DNA from: a virus | Strand: one strand, 5' to 3' | Length of the DNA stretch: 64,000 bases | IMG/VR virus record: IMGVR_UViG_3300045996_002689 | Coordinates: 1 to 64,000 of that record | Shown: in pieces, positions 39,301-47,736 of the stretch | Position numbering within the stretch: the stretch's first letter is position 1 | Layout of the letters: each line of letters begins with the position of its first letter | Made by a program: the position numbers and the translations under genes | The notes under the pieces: model-generated | Told to the model about the DNA's origin: nothing | Seen by the model: only the letters and a program-made list of their open reading frames with translations | Databases searched by the model: none

Positions 39301-39747
39301 AGCCCGATCAACGAGCCTGGCGCTTACATTATGACCGCAGGCCCAGGCAACTTCTCGCTCTTCTTGCAGGACAGCATCGTGCGCCAGGCGCGGCGGCTGG
39401 CGGCAGGTAGCGCCGAGTATGTCACGTCGGGTCAGGTATTGGGCATGACCTTTGGCAGAAGGTTGATTGCCGCCCCGTCTAGCTATATACTTAGCGGGGT
39501 AAATACAAGAACGCTCTACGGCAGAAGTGTACAAGCCTTGCCTGGCGTCTTTGTGCTGACCGGCAACGACGTGGATCGGGAGTACCATTATGTGTTGAGC
39601 ATGATCACCGCCAACTTTATCTTGAGCGGGCAGGACTCGACGCTCACCCACCGTCCCTTTGTGGCACCGCCGCCCCCCTCCGTGCGTACCTACTTCGCCG
39701 GATCGAGGCGTTCTCGTATCCGCCATGTGCAATCGCGTAACCCTTAG
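36361..39747 (+). CDS. Large fibre/spike: beta-helix plus 22-residue repeats
   Basis: A 1128-aa protein. Residues about 1-450 have the short-strand, Asn/Gly-rich rhythm of a right-handed beta-helix (GDSLQFAGGTYTANFALTNN, ITIDGCTFQSYG), seen in phage spikes and polysaccharide-cleaving enzymes. About 455-530 is a linker, 545-780 a beta-sandwich domain, and 785-1100 at least twelve tandem units of about 22 residues, such as SLALAAASFALSGQDVGLLA and RLPLDAASYALTGNALGLLA. The end is basic. It lies inside the tail operon, so it is a virion part, probably for adsorption. The beta-helix may cut surface polysaccharide. Confidence 0.75.
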   Translation: MALRYVVASGGSTTASGTDPQVPITSSRAASVAVAGDSLQFAGGTYTANFALTNNGAAGNPITLFAATGATVIFQGELDLIGKSYVIVQDFNFRSDGNFSIDSSNTTSRITIDGCTFQSYGTWVSTWVFAQLHMRGRYWIIRDCWFYEWVGSDGLQLWGEFHLFEKNHMGWHDTGHGSYIGYCGRSVFRENYIRNKWSGVREFVGRPETGSVEYSAPNNLIEDNTFYDMGYAGTGGSSSNEGYPAKGWAIGPTSSPGDHQHMKLGGMGTIFRNNLFVGGNEAQTEVLERPYRCNIHITPYVEGPQTGHNSVYMGNMRLYHNTFYDNKYNWMTVDYNANLHPIVEMDDNRLLNNVVHLQDLAAIRFQPSTQQYFDSWHFHKNIITGTVVEHGVRTHATIVAFQTFFSEEHPGQATGNSATAPTLVNPVHSDIHADRDLELPRNRFLISPTSPVGYQTAIPLTTVTSGSTGTTINVADAFVFFPDSNTVVPGDMIRIGSQTRRVMTRNSATQITVNSAITVSAGNAIYLDKYGAAPSVGIAPLVADDPGGGGGDLPIALNTTPLLKQGLSGNATVFTTNAVTAPTAGALLILAVHLTNSSVTAVPVTLTVANGTLGGVSAWTQIGATAADWSHEAGTDTHAHLFWATVTGTPSSGTIAITASGVVDRWVASVWEITGANNAAPIVQFAGGTSASTTPTFNLPSVPTAGNLVMGFLNSRAEFSSGGNDTTPGSGYTEVMDESPLGSSAWMSVIYKTTSLGQQINWTDAWNIRNVYAGIEIAAGGGAYTLDAAAASFALTGVAAGLKAQRKITAGLASYIETGIAANLLRGTRVAAGVGDFIITANNLGLLAGRRVALAAAEYTLLGQQVQFHNTYSLALAAASFALSGQDVGLLAQHSLAAGASSFALAGNALNLYRGYAADAEAGVFVLAGQAVSPLWGRRLPLDAASYALTGNALGLLAQRFMSADNVFYALTGLDVVLDYSPINEPGAYIMTAGPGNFSLFLQDSIVRQARRLAAGSAEYVTSGQVLGMTFGRRLIAAPSSYILSGVNTRTLYGRSVQALPGVFVLTGNDVDREYHYVLSMITANFILSGQDSTLTHRPFVAPPPPSVRTYFAGSRRSRIRHVQSRNP

Positions 39748-39765
39748 TTCGACAGGAGATAATCA

Positions 39766-40176
39766 GTGGCTACATTTAACAAGTTCCAACCGTTTGTGGA
39801 GGCAGTCGCGGAAAAGAAGCACAACCTGGGGAGCGACCAACTCAAGGTGGCTTTGACCAACACCGCCCCCAGCGCCGCCAATGCCGTGTTGACCGACATC
39901 ACCGAGATCACCTACACCAACTTGTCGAGTCGCAACCTGACCACTTCCTCAAGTGCGCAGACCAGCGGCACCTACAAGCTGGTGGTCAATGACCTGGTGT
40001 TGACGGCGACAGGCGGCTCCGTTGGCCCCTTCCGTTATGCCGTGATCTACAACGATACGGCGACCAACGACGACCTGATCGGCTGGTACGACTACGGAGC
40101 AAGCATCACCCTGCTTGACGGCGAGACGTTTACCATCGACGCTGACGCGACAGCAGGTCTGTTGACATTGGCGTAA
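39766..40176 (+). CDS. Minor tail/virion protein
   Basis: A 136-aa beta-rich protein from a GTG. It opens with KFQPFVEAVAEKKHNLGSDQ and LKVALTNTAPSAANAV, a pattern common to small virion proteins found next to tail genes. It ends in TIDADATAGLLTLA. Probably a decoration of tail or fibre; the exact place is unknown. Confidence 0.6.
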   Translation: MATFNKFQPFVEAVAEKKHNLGSDQLKVALTNTAPSAANAVLTDITEITYTNLSSRNLTTSSSAQTSGTYKLVVNDLVLTATGGSVGPFRYAVIYNDTATNDDLIGWYDYGASITLLDGETFTIDADATAGLLTLA

Positions 40177-40186
40177 GGAGGCTGAG

Positions 40187-40468
40187 ATGCCCAGGTTCGA
40201 CCAAATCTTCGAGCAAGCGCCCGCGTCGATTCTGGATTACGGCTTCGATTGGGACGGATTTCTCGATGAGGGAGAGATCATCGTGGATTCCGTCCTTGCC
40301 GCCGATCCGCCTATCGAGATCACCAATGTGACCGTGACGGAGACGCTGGTGATCTTCCATGCGGGAGGCGGCAGCGATGGGCGCAAGTACCGTATCACCA
40401 ACACCGTCACGACCAACCGCGGGCGCAGAGACAAGGATGGTATCGAGTTGCGCGTGCGCGAGCCTTAA
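40187..40468 (+). CDS. Small virion protein
   Basis: A 93-aa beta-rich protein ten bases downstream. LDYGFDWDGFLDEGEIIVDS, then FHAGGGSDGRKYRITNTVTT and GRRDKDGIELRV, is a pattern seen in small phage structural proteins encoded beside fibre genes. Likely a beta-sandwich module of the tail. Confidence 0.6.
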   Translation: MPRFDQIFEQAPASILDYGFDWDGFLDEGEIIVDSVLAADPPIEITNVTVTETLVIFHAGGGSDGRKYRITNTVTTNRGRRDKDGIELRVREP

Positions 40469-40486
40469 ACTTTACGGAGGAACACT

Positions 40487-41125
40487 TTGAATCTGCTTGC
40501 CGAGGAACGGATCACATGGACTGTGCCCGCTCCTGTATGGGCACGGCGCAAGGTTCGGGAACTGGAGCAACTTGGCGAGAAGCGGCAAGAGCGCAGACAA
40601 GAGATTCTGGCGCAGTTGCCGCTTCTTGTACAGTACAGGCTTACCCTTTCCAGCGCGACGATGCGTGAGGAAACGCTACGCGAGAACTACATGCGCAGCG
40701 CAAGAGATTGGTTTGAGAGCCAGTATCATATCGGGCTGTTTGAGTACAACCGCTGGTTTGTGCAGAAGTTTGTGCGCCAAACCGATGAGCAGGACATCGA
40801 CTACCCAGAGGGAGAGAACTTGTCGCGCGATGACGCCGCGAGCCTGTGGGCGCTTGTGCAGGACATTGCGAATTGGGCGACGATGCTGGTCTGCCTGCGC
40901 AAGCTAGAGAAGCGCCAGGTGCCGATGGTGGGCGACGAAGAACCGGCCTGGATGCCCAGCGACATTCCCGCCGACTGGAAAGACATCGAGAAGTTCCTGG
41001 ATGTCTTTCCGCGCAAGCTCTTTGACGAGGCGGTGGCGATCTGCAACGATCTCAACCCTGGCGTTTGGCAGGTGCAGATGGACGAAGAAGCAAAAAACTT
41101 CGGGGGCGTCAACGTGCGTGGCTAG
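40487..41125 (+). CDS. Tail assembly chaperone G (short frame)
   Basis: A 212-aa helical protein from a TTG start with CGGAGGAACAC upstream. It occupies the place of lambda gpG: before the tape measure gene and with a second frame overlapping its end. The slippery heptamer A AAA AAC lies in frame at 41092-41098, nine codons before its stop. Most ribosomes should make this short form; some slip back by one base and make a longer G-T fusion. Such chaperones coat the tape measure protein during tail assembly. Confidence 0.8.
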   Translation: MNLLAEERITWTVPAPVWARRKVRELEQLGEKRQERRQEILAQLPLLVQYRLTLSSATMREETLRENYMRSARDWFESQYHIGLFEYNRWFVQKFVRQTDEQDIDYPEGENLSRDDAASLWALVQDIANWATMLVCLRKLEKRQVPMVGDEEPAWMPSDIPADWKDIEKFLDVFPRKLFDEAVAICNDLNPGVWQVQMDEEAKNFGGVNVRG

Positions 41126-41490
41126 AAGATGCCGTTGATGCCCTGCTCGACGCCGAAGAGTCCAGCGAGCGCAAAGGGGAGATGCCCAAGCCCCCTACCG
41201 AGGATGAGTTGCGCCGCATCGAAGCGCAGGGGCTTTGTCACCCCAGTAGCCTAGAAATCTTTGTGGAGTGGTACACCTTTGGCGGCATCAGCAGGGGCTT
41301 GTCGCTCCAGGAGATTGCCGACATGCCCAGCACCCTGCGCAAGGACTTTCGCCTTATACTTAGCACGATAAGCACAAGACGCAGGGAACGCGAGAACATG
41401 CAGATGCTTGATATGCAGGACAAGCAGGAGCAACGACAAAAACAAAAGGGAGTGAGGTTGAAGAGCCGTGCCCGTAAACGTGGGCGTTAA
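41065..41490 (+). CDS. Tail assembly chaperone T segment (made by -1 frameshift)
   Basis: The frame is used from about 41098 as the C-terminal part of the G-T fusion; the ATG at 41065 is probably not a real start. It adds about 130 residues: an acidic helix (LEDAVDALLDAEESSE), a domain with SLEIFVEWYTFGGISRGLSL (about 71-90 of the frame), and a very basic end (KQKGVRLKSRARKRGR). In lambda the T part recruits the tail tube protein to the tape measure complex. Confidence 0.75.
   Translation: MAGADGRRSKKLRGRQRAWLEDAVDALLDAEESSERKGEMPKPPTEDELRRIEAQGLCHPSSLEIFVEWYTFGGISRGLSLQEIADMPSTLRKDFRLILSTISTRRRERENMQMLDMQDKQEQRQKQKGVRLKSRARKRGR
41092..41098 (+). promoter_or_regulatory. Programmed -1 frameshift site (A AAA AAC)
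   Basis: The heptamer fits X XXY YYZ in the G frame (GCA AAA AAC). After a -1 slip, reading continues into the T frame and gives a fusion of about 334 residues ending at 41490. A GC-rich stretch downstream (CTTCGGGGGCGTC) could slow the ribosome. Confidence 0.8.
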
Positions 41491-41956
41491 TATGCGCCGC
41501 CAGGACTTTGATTTTATGCGCCAAGTGTTGCAGCGCATGTCGCGCCCAAGCCCGATGTCGCTCAACTACATCGAGGGCGCGGTGCGCGCGGGCTTTGCCA
41601 ATAACTTTGCGCGCCAGCAGGTTGGCGGAGGCGCTCCCTGGGCCACGCTGCGCCCCCGCACGCAGGCGGAAAGGCGTCGGCAGGGGTATGGGGCCAGTAG
41701 CCCGATTTTGAGGCGTAGCGGGGCTTATATGCTGTCGTGGACGCGCCTGGGGGGTTGGCGACAACTGGAGTACGGCGCAGGGGGCTGGACGCTGCGCGTC
41801 AGTTCCGATCACAAGTGGGCCTTTGAGCATGAGCTTGGCGTCAGAAGCCGCAACCTGCCCGCTCGCCCTGTCAGGTATCTGGACAACGCCGACATACGCG
41901 GCGTGGGTTCGGCAGTCGAACGTTGGGTAGACAGCATCCTTGCCTACTTTACATAA
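41468..41956 (+). CDS. Virion morphogenesis protein (tail completion, gpS-like)
   Basis: A 162-aa protein from a GTG that overlaps the T segment by 23 bases. FANNFARQQVGGGAPWATLR (about 43-62), ILRRSGAYMLSW and the C-terminal AFEHELGVRSRNLPARPVRY fit the family of phage virion morphogenesis or tail completion proteins (F-x-G-x-PW ... SG ... H-x-G-x-PARP). Its place between chaperone and tape measure is unusual; it normally lies before the tail tube. Confidence 0.7.
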   Translation: MPVNVGVNMRRQDFDFMRQVLQRMSRPSPMSLNYIEGAVRAGFANNFARQQVGGGAPWATLRPRTQAERRRQGYGASSPILRRSGAYMLSWTRLGGWRQLEYGAGGWTLRVSSDHKWAFEHELGVRSRNLPARPVRYLDNADIRGVGSAVERWVDSILAYFT

Positions 41957-41965
41957 GGTGTAACC

Positions 41966-44290
41966 ATGCCGAGACGCAAGATTTCTTTTGATGTAGCCGT
42001 AAACACGCCCAGCGCCCAGCGCGAGGCGGACAGGCTCGCCAACATCTTCCAGTCGCGCTTGCGCAATGTGCAGGTGGGCACGACCGCGGGCAGGGGTGGC
42101 GCGGGCGGCACAGCAGGCGGTGGCGGGCGCGGAGCGACAGGCGGGATGCCTGGAAGCAGCATCCCCAACCTGATCTTGGGCAGCGCGCAGTTTGCCTTTG
42201 CAGGCATGTTCTACAAGTTCTTCTCAGACCTGCCTGGCAACATCATGCAGCTTAACGAACTTGCCACGGTCAACCGCAGGGCCAGCGCCTCTTTTGCGAC
42301 CCTGGCAGGCAGCACCGAAAAAGCCAATGCCATGATCGACGCCTACATCCAGGGCACAGGTGGTGCCACGGATCGGGTAACGGCGACCACGCAGGCGATG
42401 AGGCTTTTTAACATTGGCATGGCCGATACCTCCGAAGAGATGCGTACCTTTACCACGCTAACCAGAGGCATGAGCCAGGCGCTTGGCCGCGACACGGACT
42501 ACATCCAGGAGCAATTCTCCTTGGCGTTAGCCAACCAATCGCTGCTTAGGTTTGACCAGTTAGGTTTGTCCATCGAGCGCCACCAAGAGCTTGTCGAAGA
42601 ACTGAGCGACAAGTACCCCGACCTCTCCAAGGAACTTGTCTTTCAGAACGCCATGCTCTTGCAGGCCACCGAGAGATATTACAACTTAGCCACGGCGCAA
42701 TCGGCGCTCGCCACCAATACCGAACAAGCCACCACCGCGCTAGAAAATCTCAAGGCTATCGCAGGGCAGCGGTTGTCGGCTGGATTTGTCGAGCCAATCG
42801 CAGGCGACATTGCTGGCTGGCTGGGTTCTACTGCGCTCAACCTGAAAGCCGCCGACCTGCGCGGTATGGCGGGGGTTCGCCAACAGCAGGCACAGAACTT
42901 GCCCCCGCAGGTCAACGCCTGGGACAAGATCATGGGCGGTGTTTTTGGGCAGAGTTACCCAGGCAAGGCGCAGGACGCCAGGGACGCCGAGATACGCTCG
43001 CTTGAGGAAGTGGCGGCAGTTGGCTATCGCACAGCCGAAGTGCTGGACAAGATGCAGGCGGCGCAAAACCTGGGGATCGATGTCAGCCAGGATTGGATTT
43101 CCGTCACCGATGGCGCAACACAGGCGGTACTCAACAACACCGCCACCACGGACGACTACATGGGCCGTCTGGACATGGTATCGCAGATGATCGATCAGGC
43201 GATGAACCCCGCCCTGGACGATGCCGCCAGCGCCTTGCAGCGCACCGGCGATTCCGCTGATGTTATGGCGGGAAAGTTAGAGGGATTGCAGGACAGGTTG
43301 ACCAGCGTTGCCGCCAGCGCCATCGGCAAGCTGATCCAGGCAGGCATGTCACCCGAAGAGGCGTATGCCGCCGTGGGTGGGCAGGCCAGGGTGGACGAGG
43401 TTGCGCGCCTGGCGGTCGAAGAAGGCGCGCTCCGTGGCAGCGATCCGTTGATGCAAGAGGCGATCCAGATGGGCGCAGAGGAAGCCCTGGCTGCGCCCGC
43501 CGAGGCCATTATCGACGCACAGCAAGAGGCGGAGCGGTTGGCGCGGCGTGCGGCCAGCGCCCAGGAGCAAGCGGCCAAGAAGATGGAGAAGGCGATCATC
43601 GACGCCTCTGACTACATCATGGACACCTACTCCGACATGCTCAGTAATGTGCCAGGGCTATTTGGCAAGAGCGAAGTCACCGAGGAAGATTTGCTGCTTG
43701 CCGAAAAGGGTGCCGCCATCAACTACGCCGATGACTACTTGCGGCGCGTGATGGATGTCGCCATGAACAAAAAAGATCGCAGCGATGTGGACTTGGGATT
43801 AGTGCGACAAGCCCTTGGCCTGGACGAAAAGACATCTCCCGAAGAGGTCGCCATTCGTTTTGGCAGGGCGTGGCAGTCGGGAAGCCTGTGGCAGAACCCC
43901 GAAAACATCGAGCGGTTCTTAAATGTGGGGGCGGTGCGCGACCAGTTGCGCGAGCAGGAGATGGCGGCGTTAGGCCAGCAAAACCTGCGCGCCTTCTTTG
44001 GGCTAGGCACCGAGCAGGGCAAAGAGTTCTTGAGAATCTTTGGCGTAGAGGCGCTTGACCCCATCCAGGATGGGCTTATCTCGGAAATCACAACGCGCGG
44101 CCCGATCATGGGCGAAACCCTGGCGAACTCGATGTTCCAGGGCTTTAAGACACAGGCGCTCAACCTGCCCTGGGTGCAGGCGCTTGTTGTCGGTATCAGC
44201 GACAATCTGACCGTCGAGATGCTGACGCAGATGAATGTCAACGCCAACAGCGACTTGGCGGAAGCCGAAGGAGTGGCAGAGCTAGAATGA
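41966..44290 (+). CDS. Tape measure protein
   Basis: A 774-aa protein, the longest helical one of the tail cluster, straight after the chaperone region. A Gly/Thr-rich stretch (about 34-60) precedes one hydrophobic segment (FAFAGMFYKFFSDLPG) and long helices with Ala/Gln/Glu richness (about 460-560). By the usual rule of 0.15 nm per residue the tail would be about 115 nm. It fills the tail tube, sets its length and enters the host membrane during DNA injection. Confidence 0.85.
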   Translation: MPRRKISFDVAVNTPSAQREADRLANIFQSRLRNVQVGTTAGRGGAGGTAGGGGRGATGGMPGSSIPNLILGSAQFAFAGMFYKFFSDLPGNIMQLNELATVNRRASASFATLAGSTEKANAMIDAYIQGTGGATDRVTATTQAMRLFNIGMADTSEEMRTFTTLTRGMSQALGRDTDYIQEQFSLALANQSLLRFDQLGLSIERHQELVEELSDKYPDLSKELVFQNAMLLQATERYYNLATAQSALATNTEQATTALENLKAIAGQRLSAGFVEPIAGDIAGWLGSTALNLKAADLRGMAGVRQQQAQNLPPQVNAWDKIMGGVFGQSYPGKAQDARDAEIRSLEEVAAVGYRTAEVLDKMQAAQNLGIDVSQDWISVTDGATQAVLNNTATTDDYMGRLDMVSQMIDQAMNPALDDAASALQRTGDSADVMAGKLEGLQDRLTSVAASAIGKLIQAGMSPEEAYAAVGGQARVDEVARLAVEEGALRGSDPLMQEAIQMGAEEALAAPAEAIIDAQQEAERLARRAASAQEQAAKKMEKAIIDASDYIMDTYSDMLSNVPGLFGKSEVTEEDLLLAEKGAAINYADDYLRRVMDVAMNKKDRSDVDLGLVRQALGLDEKTSPEEVAIRFGRAWQSGSLWQNPENIERFLNVGAVRDQLREQEMAALGQQNLRAFFGLGTEQGKEFLRIFGVEALDPIQDGLISEITTRGPIMGETLANSMFQGFKTQALNLPWVQALVVGISDNLTVEMLTQMNVNANSDLAEAEGVAELE

Positions 44291-44703
44291 CACGCTACGC
44301 AAGCAATGCAATCCGGCCCATTATCGGCAACACCTATGTGATCGATTCCCTAGAGGCGCGCGGCAAGATCAGGCCCATCCCGCCCATCACCGGCGAAACC
44401 AATGGCCTGGGCGAACTGGTGTGGGCAGGCTTGTGGTCATACGAGTGGACATTTACCACCTTTAACCTGGACGAGATGAACTGGATACAGGGGCTTTTAG
44501 GCCACATCCCTGGCACGGGCTTGCCTCTCAGCAAACGTTTTACAACCGGTGCGGGACTGCCTGCCTTTCGCCTGTGGGACACCCTGTTGTCCCTAATTGA
44601 CTTTCGGGCAGGCGTGCTGCAAGTGCCCACCTGGGAGGATTACCGCAACGCCACCTTTCGCGAAGTTACCCTAAGAATCACACACCTTGAGATCACCCCA
44701 TGA
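44287..44703 (+). CDS. Distal tail-region protein
   Basis: A 138-aa beta-rich protein overlapping the tape measure stop and the next start by four bases each. ELVWAGLWSYEWTFTTFNLD (about 42-61) and FREVTLRITHLEI fit a small baseplate or distal tail component. It probably joins the tube to the hub. Confidence 0.6.
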   Translation: MTRYASNAIRPIIGNTYVIDSLEARGKIRPIPPITGETNGLGELVWAGLWSYEWTFTTFNLDEMNWIQGLLGHIPGTGLPLSKRFTTGAGLPAFRLWDTLLSLIDFRAGVLQVPTWEDYRNATFREVTLRITHLEITP

Positions 44704-47700
44704 CCGACAATTTGCAACATGGCATCCAGTTTCGCGCCTACATCGGCCCGCGCCTGGTTGCCGAAGATGACCCCCAGGAGTATGGCAAGTGGGACTTTGC
44801 CACCGCCCTGGGCGATGACTACAACACGCCCCCGCATATTGGCGCACGCACGCTCAACAGCACACTACTGGCAGCGGCAACCAGCGGCCTCTCTGTGTCG
44901 GGCGCAGCTTTGCCCGCGGCGGCGGGCGTGTGGGTTGGCCCCAATGGGAGCGGGCAGGGGTGGGAGTACATCGCCTACCACTCGTCAGGCGGCGCACTCT
45001 TGCGCGATTACCAGATGGGCAATTTGCAGTCGGGGCACAACGGTATTCACACAGCGGGCGCGCCCGTGTACTTCTGGTACCCGCTCGACATGAACCTTGG
45101 CAATGTCCAGCTAAACTTAGAGTCATCCGACAACATGGCCGTGCAACAGTGGACGGCCCAGCTAAACGGCGCACGCGCCCCTTTTGCCGTCCTCAAACCC
45201 GAACACCTGATCATTGTCACCTACAAGCTGGACGACATGACCGTGGCCGAAAGCGCGCTCGACCTGCTCTTTGTGGGTTTTGTGGATCGGGTAACGGTCA
45301 ACCAGGACACACAGCGCCGCGGGCTGTGGGACATCGAGATCGTGTGCAGCGCCCGCACCATCCAGGACTCGCTGATCCCAGGCGTCAGGTTTGGCCCGCT
45401 AAACTTGGCGCTTGAGGCCGACATTGATGCAAGCTCGTCGCTGGGTGCCGCCTGGAAGTTGAGCTTGCCGCAAAAACTGGAAGCGGAAGCAGGCACCATC
45501 CCCGAAATTGACCTGGTGGAGTTGCAGCAGGACTTAGGCCCAGAACATATGACCGACGACAGCGACTCGACGTTGTGGGTGAGCGACGGCTGGCTGGGCA
45601 ATCCCGCCAGCTTTGCCAACACCCATGACCACAACGCCTGGGCGAGCGTCTTTGCCTACCCGCCGCCCTCGCAGGTGATGGGTTCGCGCTACATCGAGAT
45701 CATCAACCACCTGGGGCTTGACTTTACGTGGTACTGGACATACCAGAAGTACACCTACCCCAGCGGCTCCAGGGGCAGATGGTTCCAATCTTCTGAGGAA
45801 GATATGTTCCAGGGAGAGGGCATTGACGATCCCGATGCGCTTTCAGGGCAAGAGGATCGCCTGGTGATTGCCGAACACGCCGAGACATTCAGGCGGCAAT
45901 TCCCTGCCGCCAACCCCAAGTTCCTGATCGACGCGGCCCAGCTTGGCGGCGTCACCAACAGCGAAGCGGTCAGGCGACTGTGGTGGGAAGGCGGCGCGCT
46001 CTTTATGGTGTGGAGCAACCCGCCCGACAGCCGCGGCTACCTCATCTATTGGGGCAATGTCACCGAAACCGAACTGGAGGATTCGTGGGAGATTTGGGGT
46101 TCCAAAGACGTGGAGGGCGAACTGGAGTTTCCCTTGCCCCTCTCCACCGCCGTGGACATCGACAGCGGCACGATCAAGCCAGGCATGGTGATCCGGCGCA
46201 ACTTTGCCGATGTCGAAGGGGACGCCTACATCGTGGACTATGTACACCACCCAGGCTACCAGATCACCAACACGGGCAACAACTCGCCCAACCCTGAGTG
46301 GATCAAGCTGATCCTGCCCAAGATGACCCATGTGCTGCGCGACACCATCGACACCGCCACCACCACGATCTTTGTCGTGGACGGGCAAGGCGCACCCAAT
46401 GTAGAAGGTTTGTCCAAGAATGGCGTAGCGGGCACGATCATGGTGGACGATGAGGTGATAAGTTTTACGGGAAAAGATTATTACGCAGGCAGCTTGACGG
46501 GCTGCACCGTGACCGGCAAACATATGGCTGGCTCCAAGGTCTATGCGCGCTGGCGCACCAAATGGCACGCGCCCCTGAGCGCCCAGCCCGATCCCTTTGA
46601 CGAGCTTTTCCAGGACAAGGTGTTTGATATTGCCACCGACGCCTACCCCATCGAGCGCATCGAGTGGGGCAGGGGGTATTACGCCAATGGCGATGACCGC
46701 TTCCCTTACCTAGGTAAATACACCGTCAACTTCTCGCTCTACGAAGAGGCGCGTCCGCCTGGCGAAGAGAGCTACCGCCAGGACTATCTGGCGCAACTAC
46801 TTGTCGACTCCGCGACCTTTGTGCCCAGCGTGGCGGTGCCCAATGCAGCAATCGACACCACCACGTCACACTTTGACCCCGACTCGATAGGCGACGGCTT
46901 TAGACCCAAAGTGGTGATGTTTGACCTCTTTGAGATGTGGGGGGAGAGCGGCACGCCTGTCACCGCGCGCCCGCGCCTCAACTACATCCGTGTCCATGCC
47001 GACCGCAGGTTTTTTAACCCCGACACCTGGATTGACATTCCCAGCGATGGCTACGCCAATGAGCTTATCGTGAGAACGCTACTTGATTTGTCCGGCCAGT
47101 ATAGCTCGCTCTTTATGACCTTTGACGATGGCGTTACCGAGACAACGCGAAGAAGGCGGGGCATCACCGAGCGCAACACCGCCTGGCGCGTGGCGGTTGA
47201 CATGGCAGAATATGGCTCCAGCATTATCCAGTGTCGCCGCAACGGGCGTATCCGTATCCGCGCCAACCCGTACTTATTGTCAACCACCCACACACCCACC
47301 CTGACCCTGACCGACGCCGACATCGTGAGCTTGCAGGTCGCCAACATACGCGCCGCCGAAGTGGGGCAGGTGAGACTGGTGTGGACAAATGGCGTCACGG
47401 GGGCCAGCGGCAGCGCGGTTTGGCCGGAGACGGCGCGGCGCGGCACCTCGATCATCGACCTGGGCGACATCTTGGCAAATGACCAGGCGCAGGCGGACGC
47501 CATTGCGTTCAACAACTACGTGACGCGGCGTTACCCGTACAATGTTTTTATCGAACTAAGCGAATCGACCCTGAGCATCGAGATAGGCCAAGTCCACCAA
47601 GTCACCTATGACTTCCACCGCACGGGGGAGATGCTCGTCAAGATACTCTTGGTGGAGAGCGTGTCGATTGACATAAAAGAGGGCAAGATGCGAACCGTGG

Positions 47701-47735
47701 TAGGCTATCGCGAGATCGACAGAGAGGTGGTGTGA
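44700..47735 (+). CDS. Tail hub / baseplate protein
   Basis: A 1011-aa protein placed between the tape measure and the large fibre, where tail hub (Tal-like) proteins are encoded. It is beta-rich with NLGNVQLNLESSDNMAVQQW (about 137-156), FVGFVDRVTVNQDTQRRGLW and the C-terminal FIELSESTLSIEIGQVHQVT followed by EGKMRTVVGY, a pattern of hub proteins that end in an OB-like beta barrel. It should form the trimeric tip and hold the fibres. No lytic domain is recognised. Confidence 0.7.
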   Translation: MTDNLQHGIQFRAYIGPRLVAEDDPQEYGKWDFATALGDDYNTPPHIGARTLNSTLLAAATSGLSVSGAALPAAAGVWVGPNGSGQGWEYIAYHSSGGALLRDYQMGNLQSGHNGIHTAGAPVYFWYPLDMNLGNVQLNLESSDNMAVQQWTAQLNGARAPFAVLKPEHLIIVTYKLDDMTVAESALDLLFVGFVDRVTVNQDTQRRGLWDIEIVCSARTIQDSLIPGVRFGPLNLALEADIDASSSLGAAWKLSLPQKLEAEAGTIPEIDLVELQQDLGPEHMTDDSDSTLWVSDGWLGNPASFANTHDHNAWASVFAYPPPSQVMGSRYIEIINHLGLDFTWYWTYQKYTYPSGSRGRWFQSSEEDMFQGEGIDDPDALSGQEDRLVIAEHAETFRRQFPAANPKFLIDAAQLGGVTNSEAVRRLWWEGGALFMVWSNPPDSRGYLIYWGNVTETELEDSWEIWGSKDVEGELEFPLPLSTAVDIDSGTIKPGMVIRRNFADVEGDAYIVDYVHHPGYQITNTGNNSPNPEWIKLILPKMTHVLRDTIDTATTTIFVVDGQGAPNVEGLSKNGVAGTIMVDDEVISFTGKDYYAGSLTGCTVTGKHMAGSKVYARWRTKWHAPLSAQPDPFDELFQDKVFDIATDAYPIERIEWGRGYYANGDDRFPYLGKYTVNFSLYEEARPPGEESYRQDYLAQLLVDSATFVPSVAVPNAAIDTTTSHFDPDSIGDGFRPKVVMFDLFEMWGESGTPVTARPRLNYIRVHADRRFFNPDTWIDIPSDGYANELIVRTLLDLSGQYSSLFMTFDDGVTETTRRRRGITERNTAWRVAVDMAEYGSSIIQCRRNGRIRIRANPYLLSTTHTPTLTLTDADIVSLQVANIRAAEVGQVRLVWTNGVTGASGSAVWPETARRGTSIIDLGDILANDQAQADAIAFNNYVTRRYPYNVFIELSESTLSIEIGQVHQVTYDFHRTGEMLVKILLVESVSIDIKEGKMRTVVGYREIDREVV

Positions 47736-47736
47736 G

